Shown in pieces: positions 49,561 through 58,839 of a DNA stretch of 64,000 bases (positions are counted from its first letter, which is position 1; each line of letters starts with the position of its first letter). A model generated the notes under the pieces. The model had not been told where the DNA came from and ran no database searches. It saw nothing but the letters and a program-made list of their open reading frames with translations. The stretch spans positions 1-64,000 of the forward strand of contig JACQAG010000012.1 in assembly GCA_016195085.1 (NCBI GenBank), in the 5' to 3' direction. The stretch is from Pseudomonadota bacterium. Lineage in GTDB: Bacteria > Pseudomonadota > Alphaproteobacteria > SHVZ01. A program made the translations under genes and the position numbers.

Positions 49561-50865
49561 TCAGGCGACCGTCAGCTCGACGCCCCGGGCCTCCCAGATC
49601 TTGAGCCAGCCGCCGAAGGCGTCGGAGGCCATCGGTCGCGCGAAGTGGTAGCCCTGGGCCAGCTTGCAGTCGAATGACCGCAGCATCTCCATCGTCTCGC
49701 GGTTCTCCACCCCCTCGGCGATCACGCCGAGGCCGAGATTGTTGGCAAGGCCGATGATCGACTTGACGATAACCTGCGCCGCCTTGTCGCGGAGAATCGA
49801 GCCGACGAATGAGCGGTCGACCTTGATCAGCGAGACGGGCATGCGGTGCAGCTCGCGCAAGCTGGAATAGCCCGTGCCAAAATCGTCGAGCGCCACGTGG
49901 AAGCCCTTGATTCTGAGCCGTGTCACCTGCGAGGTGGTGAATGCGGGATCGGCCATCGCCGCCGTCTCGGTCACCTCCACGGTCACGCGCGACGGCTTCA
50001 TCCCATGGCGGAAGGCGATCTGCACGAGCTGGTCGGGAAAATGCTGATCGCCTAGGCAGGTGGGCGGTACGTTGATCGCGACCGAGGGCTCGCCGGGCAG
50101 AACCGAAATCGACCCGATCGCGAGCTGCGCGACCTGGAGCGTAAGCGGGAGAATCAGCGCGCTCTCTTCGACCAACGGAATGAACCTGTCGGGATGGATC
50201 AGCCCGCGAACCGGATGCCGCCAGCGGACCAGCGCCTCGGCTCCGACGACCCGACCGGTGGCAATCTCGACCACCGGCTGCATGTGGACGACGAGCTCGC
50301 CGCGCTCGAGCGCCTGCTTCAGCTCCGGCTCGGTTACGGCCGAATGGGTCAAAGCGTATTGGTCCAGGGCGCCTTGCAGCTCGGCGGGATCGAACGGCTT
50401 CCGCATCGGCGCCAGCATGGTGAGGCCGAGGGTACGTCCGAAGGCGACGGCGGACTGCAACACCCTCTCCTCGCAGCCGGTCAACAGCAGAATCGATGAT
50501 TCGCAGGCAATTTCACGAAGGTGACGCAGAACGCTGACGCCGTCGGTCATCCCGAGATTGAGATCCAGCACGACGACATCGGGGGCCGCGCCCTCGGTCA
50601 TGACATGAGAAAATTCATCGACGGTCTGTGTCGCGACGGTTTCGAAGCCGGAGAGCTCCGCGATCGCCGCAACGAGGTCGCAGATGAGCAACTCGTCATC
50701 GAGGACGACGAGCCGGCGCAACATGGATTGCCGGATATCGCCCGTGTCGTCCGCCTCGGCGAGAGATCCGGCGCCGAATGGAGTCGGTTGTCCCTGACAC
50801 ACAACCGCGTTCTGTGCCGTGGGGGAACCACCCTGCGCCGGCGTGAGATCGAATGCGAGGCTCAT
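49561..50865 (-). CDS. REC-EAL cyclic-di-GMP phosphodiesterase
   Basis: 434 residues. After a roughly 45-residue tail, a receiver domain (acidic pair in VVLDDELL, phospho-Asp in VVVLDLNLGMTDG, Lys in MRKPFDP) is followed by an EAL domain (about 180-425). The EAL domain keeps AEALVRWRHP, the Glu of EVTETAAM, DDFGTGYSSL, KVDRSFV and AEGVENRE, so it should hydrolyse c-di-GMP; the usual NxS position reads NVPPTCL. The receiver couples it to a kinase, possibly the chemotaxis system. Motif box A lies 55 nt upstream. GGAGAG precedes the ATG. Confidence 0.9.
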   Translation of the reverse strand: MSLAFDLTPAQGGSPTAQNAVVCQGQPTPFGAGSLAEADDTGDIRQSMLRRLVVLDDELLICDLVAAIAELSGFETVATQTVDEFSHVMTEGAAPDVVVLDLNLGMTDGVSVLRHLREIACESSILLLTGCEERVLQSAVAFGRTLGLTMLAPMRKPFDPAELQGALDQYALTHSAVTEPELKQALERGELVVHMQPVVEIATGRVVGAEALVRWRHPVRGLIHPDRFIPLVEESALILPLTLQVAQLAIGSISVLPGEPSVAINVPPTCLGDQHFPDQLVQIAFRHGMKPSRVTVEVTETAAMADPAFTTSQVTRLRIKGFHVALDDFGTGYSSLRELHRMPVSLIKVDRSFVGSILRDKAAQVIVKSIIGLANNLGLGVIAEGVENRETMEMLRSFDCKLAQGYHFARPMASDAFGGWLKIWEARGVELTVA

Positions 50866-50920
50866 CTATGCTCTCCAAACCAAGGTTGATTTCAAGATCG
50901 TCGATCGCGTCGACACTCGC

Positions 50921-50939
50921 CATCAGTCGAAAGTATGAG
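50921..50939 (-). promoter_or_regulatory. Chemotaxis-locus box A (upstream of REC-EAL gene)
   Basis: Minus-strand sequence CTCATACTTTCGACTGATG, one mismatch from the consensus CTCATACTTTYGTCTGATR shared with the other boxes in this locus. It ends 55 nt before the ATG and points toward the gene. Confidence 0.7.
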
Positions 50940-51065
50940 CGAATTGTTACCGGACCTTCGTCGTCGAATTCCGGTGCGCGCATGGCGCATGCAAGCGCCG
51001 GGTTCACCGTGGTGGCAGTGCGGCCGCGGGCGCCGATGATGGGCGTGGGGACGTTTGTGGTCGCG

Positions 51066-52754
51066 CTAAGCGGCTTTGAGCTCGACCAGGAATGACTCGA
51101 CCTGGCGACGCAAGACGGTGGATTGTTCGCCGACGCTCTCGGCGGCCTCCAAGACCTTCGCTGCCGATTCGCGCGTCGCCTCGGTCGCCTTGGCGACCTC
51201 GGCGATGTTGAGCGAAACGTCGCCGGTGCCGGTGGCAGCCTGCTGAACGTTGCTGGCGATCTCCTGGGTGGCGGCCCCCTGCTGCTCGACCGCCGAGGCG
51301 ATCGCTTGCGAGATGCCGCTGACGTTATCGACGGTTTCGGCGACGCCGGTGACCGCGGCGCTCGCCTCGCCGGTCGCCGATTGGATCATGGCGACCTGCT
51401 GGGAAATCTCCTCGGTGGCTCTTGCCGTTTGCGTGGCCAACGCCTTGACCTCGCTCGCAACCACGGCGAAGCCCTTGCCGGCCTCGCCGGCGCGCGCAGC
51501 CTCGATCGTCGCGTTGAGCGCCAGCAGGTTCGTCTTGCTGGAAATATCGGCAATCAGCTTCACGACCTCGCCGATCCGCTGGGCGGCTTCGCTTAGGCTG
51601 CTAACGGTGCTGGTCGTGCGTTTGACCCGGTCGCTCGCTTCTCCAGCCTTGGCGGCGGTGTCCTGCACGCGGGCACTGATCTCGCGGATCGATGCGGAGA
51701 GTTCCTCGATCGCCGAGGCGACGGTCGCGACATTTCGCGTCGCTTCCTCGCCCGCGGCCGCCACCACCGTCGAACACTTCGCCGTCTCCTTGGCGGTCCC
51801 GGCCATAGTTGCGGCGGCTCCCTTCAGCGTATCGGAGGAGCCGGAGAGCCGATTGGTCACCCGGTCGACCTCTTCAATGAAGCCGTTCACTATGCGGTCG
51901 ACGGCCTGACGCCGCTTCTCCTTGGCTTCCCGCTCGCTCGCGCGTTCGCTCTCGAGAGACGTCGCTTTGATCATGTTCTCCCGGAAGACCAAGACGGCAC
52001 GCGCCATCTCGCCCACTTCGTCGCCGCGCTGGGTGAACTGGATCTCGTCCGCGGTATTACCGGCGGCCAGCGTGCGCATGCAGTGGTTCAGCCGGCGAAT
52101 CGGCCGCGTCACCGCGCCGGCAGCGACCCAGATCGCAAGCGCAAGGCCGAGACCGATGCCCGTTGCCGACACCACGATCAGCAGCATAACGCGACCGTTA
52201 TAGAAGCTTGCGAGTGCCTCGGGCACCACCAGCATCTGCCCGTCGAGGTGGTTGACCAGACTCTCCATCTCCTTGTTCAATGCCTGACGATTGGTCCGGT
52301 TCGCTTCGTTGTCGCCGATCTCACGGGTGACGGCCGGTCCCTGTACGCGCCCGATGGCCACCATCTCGCGGCGGAATTTGATGAACTCGCGACCCTTGAG
52401 CATCGCCGGCAGGGTGATCGAGCCCTCCACGGCAGGAGTGATCGCTTCGAGCTCGGCCAAGCGCTCTTCCATCGCCTTCAGATTGACGACCAGCGGCTTG
52501 GCGTATTTATCCTGCTCCGGCAAATCGCGGGACATGTACATCCCGCGGGAGTCCATCACCACGGCCAGAATGAGGCCGTTGATCTTGTCGGCCAACAGGG
52601 CGCGGCTCGACAAGTTGGCCAACTCTGCGACCTTATGATTATAGGTCTGCATCGCCTGCAGACCGACGCCGCAGACGGAGATCGCGATGAGTGCCAGAAT
52701 GCCGACGGCGCTGCAGATCTTCGCGCTGATGCCGAGCTGACCGAGCATGCGCAT
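51066..52754 (-). CDS. Methyl-accepting chemotaxis protein
   Basis: 562 residues. Membrane helix 1 (about 10-32, [20 protein letters not shown]), a short four-helix-type periplasmic domain, membrane helix 2 (about 187-208, [20 protein letters not shown]), HAMP (about 210-262) and a cytoplasmic signalling domain whose hairpin tip reads [20 protein letters not shown]. It senses an unknown ligand and controls CheA through CheW. It is divergent from cheB. AAGAGG precedes the ATG. Confidence 0.94.
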   Translation of the reverse strand: MRMLGQLGISAKICSAVGILALIAISVCGVGLQAMQTYNHKVAELANLSSRALLADKINGLILAVVMDSRGMYMSRDLPEQDKYAKPLVVNLKAMEERLAELEAITPAVEGSITLPAMLKGREFIKFRREMVAIGRVQGPAVTREIGDNEANRTNRQALNKEMESLVNHLDGQMLVVPEALASFYNGRVMLLIVVSATGIGLGLALAIWVAAGAVTRPIRRLNHCMRTLAAGNTADEIQFTQRGDEVGEMARAVLVFRENMIKATSLESERASEREAKEKRRQAVDRIVNGFIEEVDRVTNRLSGSSDTLKGAAATMAGTAKETAKCSTVVAAAGEEATRNVATVASAIEELSASIREISARVQDTAAKAGEASDRVKRTTSTVSSLSEAAQRIGEVVKLIADISSKTNLLALNATIEAARAGEAGKGFAVVASEVKALATQTARATEEISQQVAMIQSATGEASAAVTGVAETVDNVSGISQAIASAVEQQGAATQEIASNVQQAATGTGDVSLNIAEVAKATEATRESAAKVLEAAESVGEQSTVLRRQVESFLVELKAA

Positions 52755-52818
52755 GGCGGGCCTCTTCCGTATTGTGGAATTCGGAGAACCGAAGATGCCG
52801 AAGCATGCGGCCGGAGTG

Positions 52819-52837
52819 ATCTATACGAACGTATGAT
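52819..52837 (-). promoter_or_regulatory. Chemotaxis-locus box B (degenerate, between mcp and cheB)
   Basis: Minus-strand ATCATACGTTCGTATAGAT. The core TCATACNTTCGT agrees with the other boxes; the 3' part fits only with a one-base shift. The core ATACGTTCGTAT is nearly palindromic, so it could serve both the MCP gene (64 nt away) and the divergent cheB gene. Confidence 0.5.
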
Positions 52838-52950
52838 ATCGCCGCTTGGCACCGGGTCCTACAAAGCGCATGGGGCGCGCCAGACGATGGCGGGCCCATG
52901 GCGCTTTCATGGAAGGGCCTGTCCGCGTGAGACCTGCAGAGACAATCGCC

Positions 52951-54126
52951 ATGCCGCCCTCCGTCGCCATGACTGAGCCCTATCGCGTCATGATCGTCGA
53001 CGACTCCGCGGTCATTCGCGGCCTGATCGCCCGCATCCTGGAGGCCGATCCCGAGATCAAGGTGGTCGCCTCTGCGGCCGATGGTCTGATGGCGATCGGC
53101 ACGCTTCGCCACCAACGGGATGGCGGTGCCTCGGCGGAAGTTCTGGTGCTCGACATCGAGATGCCGCGCATGGACGGATTGACGGCGATTCCGAAGCTTC
53201 TGGAGATCGATCCGGACCTGAAGATCGTCATGGCCTCGACGCTGACCCTGCAAAACGCCGAAGCCAGCTTGAAAGCATTGGCGGCAGGCGCCTCCGACTA
53301 TGTGGCGAAACCGACCTCTGCCGGCGCCATCCGCGGCACCGACGAGTTCAAGCAGGGGCTGATCCTCAAGGTGAAGGCGTTGGCCGGCGCACGGCGCGAC
53401 GGCGAGGGCCGGTCACGGCCGCGAGCCGAGCGTGATCCGTCCACGAGGCAGAAGCTGCCGCCGCGGCCGGGAGGCGGACCGGGCTCCAGTCCGACGACTC
53501 ATCCGGCGAAGACACCGATCGCGCTCCGGCAAGCAAATACGATCTCCCCGGAAATCATTGCCATCGGCAGCTCGACCGGCGGTCCGCAAGCCTTGCAGAC
53601 GCTGCTGGCGCGGCTGCCGCAGAATTTGCGGGTGCCGATCCTCATCACCCAGCACATGCCCCCGACCTTCACCACGATTTTGGCCCAGCATCTGGCCCGC
53701 TCGAGCGGAATTCCAGCGGCCGAGGCGGTGGACGGGGAGAGCATTCTCCCCGGGCGGATCTACGTCGCCCCGGGAGACTTCCACATGCTTGCCGAACGGC
53801 GGGCGGACGGCATCGTGCTGCGCCTGGTCAAGGATGCGCCGGAGAATTTCTGCCGTCCGGCGGTGGATCCGATGTTTCGGGCCGTGGCGAGGACGTGGGG
53901 CGCGCGGGCGCTGGCGATCGTGCTCACCGGGATGGGCCAGGACGGACTTGCCGGTGGCCGCGCGCTGATCGAGGCCGGCGCTACGCTCGCAGCCCAGGAC
54001 GAGAAGACCAGCGTGGTCTGGGGCATGCCCGGGGCCGTGGCGACGGCGGGGCTCTGCACCGCCGTGTTGCCGATTCCAGAGCTTTCCGCATGGATGCGCC
54101 GCCGCGCCGGGCTCGAGGCTGCCTGA
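52951..54126 (+). CDS. cheB: Chemotaxis protein-glutamate methylesterase CheB
   Basis: 391 residues; an ATG six codons later (52969) is an alternative start. Receiver domain with MIVDDSAVIRG and phospho-Asp in VLDIEMPRMDG, a Pro/Arg-rich linker, and the methylesterase domain with catalytic Ser in IGSSTGGPQA, His in ITQHMPP and Asp in VLTGMGQDGL. It demethylates or deamidates receptor glutamates for adaptation. The following gene is cheR. Confidence 0.95.
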   Translation: MPPSVAMTEPYRVMIVDDSAVIRGLIARILEADPEIKVVASAADGLMAIGTLRHQRDGGASAEVLVLDIEMPRMDGLTAIPKLLEIDPDLKIVMASTLTLQNAEASLKALAAGASDYVAKPTSAGAIRGTDEFKQGLILKVKALAGARRDGEGRSRPRAERDPSTRQKLPPRPGGGPGSSPTTHPAKTPIALRQANTISPEIIAIGSSTGGPQALQTLLARLPQNLRVPILITQHMPPTFTTILAQHLARSSGIPAAEAVDGESILPGRIYVAPGDFHMLAERRADGIVLRLVKDAPENFCRPAVDPMFRAVARTWGARALAIVLTGMGQDGLAGGRALIEAGATLAAQDEKTSVVWGMPGAVATAGLCTAVLPIPELSAWMRRRAGLEAA

Positions 54127-54193
54127 GCGGCTGCGAACGAAGCGCGGGCGATACGTCCGATGTCTCATCGATTCCAATCCGCCGTCGCGCTCC

Positions 54194-54212
54194 CTCATAC
54201 CTTCGTTGGATA
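54194..54212 (+). promoter_or_regulatory. Chemotaxis-locus box C (upstream of cheR)
   Basis: CTCATACCTTCGTTGGATA, three mismatches from the 19-bp consensus, 88 nt before the chosen cheR start and oriented toward it. Confidence 0.55.
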
Positions 54213-54300
54213 CCGGGCTGAGCCGCATGCCCGTAAGCTTTTTGCGGTATCCAAGTGTCGGGCCGCGACCGGCCCCAGCAATTGAATGGAGCGAGGCTTC

Positions 54301-55152
54301 ATGCAGACCGATGCGTTCCAATTCCTGGCCGGTTTGGTCAAGGATCGCTCCGGAATCGTCCTCACCCCGGACAAGGTCTATCTGCTGGAGAGCCGGCTGA
54401 TGCCGATCGCCCGCAGACTCGGGCAGGCGAGCCTCGACGACCTCGTCGCCAGGGCCCGCTCTCGTGAGGTGCCGAGTGTTCTGGACGAGATCGTCGAAGC
54501 GATGACGACCAACGAATCCCTGTTCTTTCGCGACGTGAAGCCTTTCGACCAGTTTCGGCGCGTGGCCCTGCCGAAGCTCATCGAGGCCCGCGCCGGAGCC
54601 CGGCAGCTCAAGATCTGGAGTGCGGCCTGCTCGAGCGGCCAGGAGCCCTACAGCCTGGCCATGGTTCTGGCGGAGGAAGCGAACCGATTGCAGGGCTGGA
54701 GAGTCGACGTGCTCGGCACCGATCTCTCGAAAGCCATGGTCGAGCGTGCCCGCGGCGGCGTCTATTCGCAGTTCGAGGTGCAGCGCGGCATGCCGGCACC
54801 GATGCTGGCGAAGTATTTCGTCCAAGACGGCGAGAAGTGGTCGGTTGCCTCGACGCTGCGTCCAATGACCCGGTTTCACGAGTTCAATCTCCTGGACGAT
54901 CCGGCGCCCCTCGGCCAATTCGATGTGGTGTTCTGCCGCAATGTGCTGATCTACTTCGATCAGCCGACCAAGGCGAAGATCCTGGAGCAGATCGCGCGCC
55001 GGCTGCCGATGGACGGCTTGCTGTATCTCGGCGGGTCAGAGACGGTCTTCGGCATCACCGATCAATTCGCGCCGGTTCCCGGCGAGCGCGGCGTTTACTG
55101 CCTCACCCGTCAAGCCCTCTCCGTCGCCACGCCGATCCGCGCCGCGGCGTAA
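54301..55152 (+). CDS. cheR: Chemotaxis protein methyltransferase CheR
   Basis: 283 residues. An N-terminal helical CheR_N domain (LTPDKVYLLESRLMPIAR), then the methyltransferase domain with IWSAACSSGQEPYSLAM near residue 105 and VVFCRNVLIYFD near residue 210. It methylates receptor glutamates using SAM. The ATG at 54301 follows GGAGCGAGG; another ATG lies five codons upstream. No C-terminal pentapeptide-binding extension is seen. Confidence 0.95.
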   Translation: MQTDAFQFLAGLVKDRSGIVLTPDKVYLLESRLMPIARRLGQASLDDLVARARSREVPSVLDEIVEAMTTNESLFFRDVKPFDQFRRVALPKLIEARAGARQLKIWSAACSSGQEPYSLAMVLAEEANRLQGWRVDVLGTDLSKAMVERARGGVYSQFEVQRGMPAPMLAKYFVQDGEKWSVASTLRPMTRFHEFNLLDDPAPLGQFDVVFCRNVLIYFDQPTKAKILEQIARRLPMDGLLYLGGSETVFGITDQFAPVPGERGVYCLTRQALSVATPIRAAA

Positions 55153-55202
55153 GGCCGGAAGCGGCGACTGCCGCGGGCCAAGACGGCAGCACGGCGCATC
55201 AC

Positions 55203-55221
55203 CTCATACTTTTGTCTGATG
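55203..55221 (+). promoter_or_regulatory. Chemotaxis-locus box D (upstream of cheY)
   Basis: CTCATACTTTTGTCTGATG, an exact match to the consensus, in the cheR-cheY gap and 85 nt before the cheY ATG. Its presence between two same-strand che genes suggests cheY has its own promoter. Confidence 0.75.
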
Positions 55222-55306
55222 GGCCACCGACGCCCGAATGGGTAACCTCCTGAAGTTAGCGATTTTACTCACCTGACGAGCGGTTTTCGAGAAGGAGCAA
55301 CGTGCT

Positions 55307-55696
55307 ATGACAGTCAGCAAGGAAATGGAAGTCCTGGTCGTCGACGACTATGCGACCATGCGCCGTATCATCAAGAATCTCTTGAACCAGCTCGGCTTCA
55401 AGAATGTGAGCGAGGCAGAAGACGGCGCCGCCGCCTTGGGCAAGCTCCGGGCGAAGCCCGCCGGCCTGGTGATCAGCGACTGGAACATGGAGCCGATGAC
55501 GGGCCTCCAGCTCCTGAAGGAAGTGCGCGCCGACGGCAAGCTGAACGGCGTCCCCTTCATCATGGTGACGGCCGAGAGCAAGACCGAGAACGTGGTCGCC
55601 GCCAAGCAAGCGGGCGTCAACAACTACATCGTCAAGCCCTTCAACGCAGAGACGCTGAAGCAGAAGATGCAGTCAGTGATCGGCGCCTTCGACTGA
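55307..55696 (+). CDS. cheY: Chemotaxis response regulator CheY
   Basis: 129 residues. Acidic pair in LVVDDYATMRRI, phospho-Asp in VISDWNMEPMTG, Thr in FIMVTAESKTENV and Lys in YIVKPFNAETL are all in place, with the DWNM signature typical of true CheY. Phospho-CheY binds the flagellar switch. GGAG lies nine bases before the ATG. Confidence 0.95.
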   Translation: MTVSKEMEVLVVDDYATMRRIIKNLLNQLGFKNVSEAEDGAAALGKLRAKPAGLVISDWNMEPMTGLQLLKEVRADGKLNGVPFIMVTAESKTENVVAAKQAGVNNYIVKPFNAETLKQKMQSVIGAFD

Positions 55697-55736
55697 GCTC
55701 GGGGCGCACCACGTCCCCCGCTTGGATGTATGGACC

Positions 55737-56216
55737 ATGGCGGAATTCGTCATGCCGCCAAGCTCCTTGCGCGACAAGGTCGGCAAGGGCATTCCCGGCG
55801 GCGGGGTCAAAGCCATGCGAGAGGCTGAAGCTGCGGCCAAGCGGCATTTGGAGCGGTCGGACTACGCCAAGATCGCCCAATCCTCGCTCGACCGATTGAG
55901 CGCGGAGCTTCGCTCTCTCATTGCCGATCCCGCCGACAGGCTTGCCGCCAAACGCGCCTATGAGATCGCCCACGACCTCCGCGGAGAAGGCGGCAGCTTC
56001 GGCTATCCCGCCGTCTCCCAAGTGGCGACGCTGATCGTCAAGGTCCTGGATGAGACGACCGGCCTCGCCCCGGATCAGGTCGAGGTCATCCGCCTGCAGA
56101 TTGCCACGCTCCGCGCCATCGTGCGCCTGCGTGCCAAGGGCAGGCCCTACGGCACCACGCTCGAGGTCATCAACGGCCTGGAGCTTCTGGTTGAGCGTCT
56201 CGCCGCTTTCGGCTAG
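55737..56216 (+). CDS. Hpt-like chemotaxis-associated protein
   Basis: 159 residues, helical. RAYEIAHDLRGEGGSFGYPA near residue 80 resembles the histidine phosphotransfer motif HxxRG..GxxxG, so the His in AHDLRG may be phosphorylated. The protein follows cheY by 40 nt, where alphaproteobacterial che clusters often encode a small accessory protein. It could act as a phosphate sink or shuttle for CheY or for the REC-EAL protein; that is inference. A TTG five codons upstream is an alternative start. Confidence 0.65.
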   Translation: MAEFVMPPSSLRDKVGKGIPGGGVKAMREAEAAAKRHLERSDYAKIAQSSLDRLSAELRSLIADPADRLAAKRAYEIAHDLRGEGGSFGYPAVSQVATLIVKVLDETTGLAPDQVEVIRLQIATLRAIVRLRAKGRPYGTTLEVINGLELLVERLAAFG

Positions 56217-56260
56217 GGGCGTCGCCGCCGCCTGAGTGCCTGACGCGCCTGCGCCCACGA

Positions 56261-56980
56261 TCAGGATGAGCTGGAAAGCTCCGCGACGAGGTCGACCAAC
56301 TCGCCCAGATGGGACAGACGCCGGAAACGCGGCTCCTGAACCGGCGCCTCGCAATGCTCGAGTGCCCAGGTGAGCGCGTGCGGTACGTGAACGCCCCAGC
56401 TCCCCGCTTCGATGGCGGGAACGATGTCGGACTTCAGCGAATTGCCCACCATCATGCTTCGGCTTGGGCCATCGCCGTGCCGATTGAATATCCGCTCATA
56501 GGTGGATGCATTCTTTTCGCTGACGATCTCCACCGCATGGAACAGCTCGCCGAGCCCCGATTGCGCCAGCTTTCGCTCTTGGTCGAAGAGATCACCCTTT
56601 GTGATCAATAAAATTCGATAGGACCCAGCCAATTCTTCGAGCGTCTCTCTGACATAGGGGAAGGTTTCGACGGGGTGACCAAGCATGTCCCGACCGACGG
56701 CGAGGATCTCTCCGATGACCGACGCAGGCACGTGCCCTTGGGTCACCTCGATGGCGGTCTCGATCATGGAAAGGGTGAAGCCCTTGATGCCATAACCATA
56801 GAACTGCAGATTCCGCCTTTCCGACTCCAGCAATTTGCGGGCGATGTCGTCCGCCTCCGCATGCTCGGCCAGCAGCGTTGCAAAGCGCGCCTCGGTCAAT
56901 TTGAAGAAGCGTTCATTGTGCCAAAGCGTGTCATCGGCGTCGAACCCGATGGCGGACAACTGAGGCATGCGGGAATGCAT
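56261..56980 (-). CDS. HAD-family hydrolase
   Basis: 239 residues. Motif I is GFDADDTLWHNERFF, motif II lies in ILLITKGDLFDQ, and motif III/IV in MMVGNSLKSDIVPAIEAGSW. The cap between residues 20 and 90 marks subfamily I. It is a small-molecule phosphatase, substrate unknown. Two ATGs four codons apart are possible. It interrupts the chemotaxis cluster, convergent with the Hpt-like gene and downstream of the flagellin-related gene. Confidence 0.85.
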   Translation of the reverse strand: MHSRMPQLSAIGFDADDTLWHNERFFKLTEARFATLLAEHAEADDIARKLLESERRNLQFYGYGIKGFTLSMIETAIEVTQGHVPASVIGEILAVGRDMLGHPVETFPYVRETLEELAGSYRILLITKGDLFDQERKLAQSGLGELFHAVEIVSEKNASTYERIFNRHGDGPSRSMMVGNSLKSDIVPAIEAGSWGVHVPHALTWALEHCEAPVQEPRFRRLSHLGELVDLVAELSSSS

Positions 56981-57098
56981 TGGCGACGCTGCCCTCAAAC
57001 GTTTCTCGGTGACCAAGACCTGGGTCGCAGATCGATGGTTTTCAACGTCCGCGCCTCTGCGGTGCCGAGCGGGCACGCTCGAGATGCGGATGGTGATG

Positions 57099-58244
57099 TC
57101 AGAGGAATTTATCGAGCGTAAGGCCCCGACGCTCGGCTTCAACCTTGTAGACGAGCTTCAGCTGGCTTTCCTGGTTCTTGAGGTCGGTGATGGCTTGGGC
57201 GGGGTCGACCTCTTGCGTCCTCGCAAGCTGCTGGTCGACGGCGATCGCGGTACTGCTCTGTTGCTTGGAGAGGGTCTGCAGCCCGCCTTCCGCGATGGCG
57301 AGCCTGCCGATGACCGCATTGAGGCCCGTCGCCGGCGGCGCCACGGTCGGCACCCCGGCGGGGGCGGCCGCGGCGGCGTTCAATCCTTGATCGATGCGGA
57401 CGCTCGCGGCGTCGAGCAAGCTCAAGAAGCTCTGCCCCGTGGCGGTCGACGCGCCGGCCGGGAGCTGGGTCGCAGCCAGGGTATAGAGGCCCTGCTGGAT
57501 AGCGGCGATCGCCGGATCGTCGCCGCGAAGCGTATAGCCGAGATCGGTGTTGGGTGCCACGCGGGCGCTGACGGCCGCTCCCGACGGTGGGTTGTTGGAG
57601 TAGGGGGCGGTATCGCCGACATAGGGGTAGGTGTTGGCGATGCCGTCGTAGGGTGCCGCGGTCGGCGTGAGGGTCGCGACAGCGGCATTGAAGGCGACGG
57701 CGGCGCCATTGGCGACGTAGTTCGTGCCGGGAGCGGTATTGATGACATTGCCGGCGACGCTCAAGGGCGAAGGGCCATAAAGGGTCGAATTCGCCGGCAC
57801 GGAGGGTGGCGTCGACACCGCCCGGCCGGCAAAGAGGTGACGGCCGTCGAACTCGGTGTTCAACACGCTTTGGATCTGCCCCAGCGCCTCTACGGCACGG
57901 TCCTGCAGGAGCGAGCGCTGCGTCGGGTCGGATTCGAGATAGGGTCTCGCCTGGATGTAGGCGGACTTGAAATCAGCGGCGACGCGGGCGATCTGCACAA
58001 GCCCCTGGCCAATCGTCGCAATTCGTCCTTGGGTCGTCTGCACGCTCGTTTGATAGCTCTGCAGCACCGCCTTCTGGGTGCCGAGCTCGAGGCTGGCGGC
58101 GGCGCCGGCGCCTAGCTCGGCGAAGGACGAACCGGCGAGGCCGGTCGCCGCCTCGGTTTGCAGCGTGTTGAGCCGGCCCTGGATCTTGCCGATCTGGCTG
58201 TGTAGCAGAAGGCTCGAGGTGAGCGTGGAAATGGGGCCCGTCAT
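57099..58244 (-). CDS. Flagellar hook-associated protein FlgL-like (flagellin family)
   Basis: 381 residues with flagellin-like ends. The N-terminal helices (SQIGKIQGRLNTLQTEAATG) and the C-terminal helix (EVDPAQAITDLKNQESQLKL) are the D0/D1 coiled-coil segments, and FDGRHLFAGR is a typical FlgL/flagellin turn. The central domain is Ala/Pro/Thr-rich and variable. The size favours hook-filament junction protein FlgL over flagellin. TATAAT lies about 12 bases before the ATG. No other flagellar structural gene is in the window. Confidence 0.75.
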   Translation of the reverse strand: MTGPISTLTSSLLLHSQIGKIQGRLNTLQTEAATGLAGSSFAELGAGAAASLELGTQKAVLQSYQTSVQTTQGRIATIGQGLVQIARVAADFKSAYIQARPYLESDPTQRSLLQDRAVEALGQIQSVLNTEFDGRHLFAGRAVSTPPSVPANSTLYGPSPLSVAGNVINTAPGTNYVANGAAVAFNAAVATLTPTAAPYDGIANTYPYVGDTAPYSNNPPSGAAVSARVAPNTDLGYTLRGDDPAIAAIQQGLYTLAATQLPAGASTATGQSFLSLLDAASVRIDQGLNAAAAAPAGVPTVAPPATGLNAVIGRLAIAEGGLQTLSKQQSSTAIAVDQQLARTQEVDPAQAITDLKNQESQLKLVYKVEAERRGLTLDKFL

Positions 58245-58333
58245 CGCCAGCCGATTATAGGCCGGGCGGCCGCCCTAGGGAATGCCGCGGCCGGGCGGCG
58301 GTTCAGCTCGATCCGCCGGTTCCGGCCCGCCGA

Positions 58334-58807
58334 TCAGGCGGCCTTTTCCATGAGCAGGCCGCCGATGATCCGCTCGACGTCGAGAATGACCACGAGACCG
58401 GTGTCCAGGCGATAGACGCCCTGGCTCAACCCGGCCCAAGCCGCGTCCATGTTGCTGGGGTTGCGCTCGTAGGCGCTCATTGCCATCCCGCGAACTTCGC
58501 CGACGGCATCGACCACCAGCGCATAGGGTTCGCCGCGGAAATGCACGACGACGTTCATGCTCTTCTGCCCGGCGGGTCGATCGGGCAGCCCCATGAGACG
58601 CCGCGCGTCGATCGCCGTCACGATCCGACCCCGGATGTTCATCACCCCGGAGACCTCACCGGTCGCAAGCGCCACCTGCGTCATCCGTTGCTCGTTCAGG
58701 ATGTCGTGGACGGCCAGGATCGGAATGCCAAATTGCTGATCGGCCAGGGATACCGTCACGTAGTCTTTGACCTGTTCGGTATCGATGCTGGAGAGCGAGT
58801 CTGTCAT
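58334..58807 (-). CDS. cheW: Chemotaxis coupling protein CheW
   Basis: 157 residues, a single CheW domain: VSLADQQFGIPILAVHDIL, GVMNIRGRIVTAIDARRLMG and VVDAVGEVRGM. It bridges MCPs and CheA. A strong AAGGAG precedes the ATG, which lies 32 nt after the cheA stop, so cheA-cheW form an operon. Confidence 0.94.
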   Translation of the reverse strand: MTDSLSSIDTEQVKDYVTVSLADQQFGIPILAVHDILNEQRMTQVALATGEVSGVMNIRGRIVTAIDARRLMGLPDRPAGQKSMNVVVHFRGEPYALVVDAVGEVRGMAMSAYERNPSNMDAAWAGLSQGVYRLDTGLVVILDVERIIGGLLMEKAA

Positions 58808-58839
58808 GGCACAAAGGCTCCTTGGAATGCTTGCCTCAA

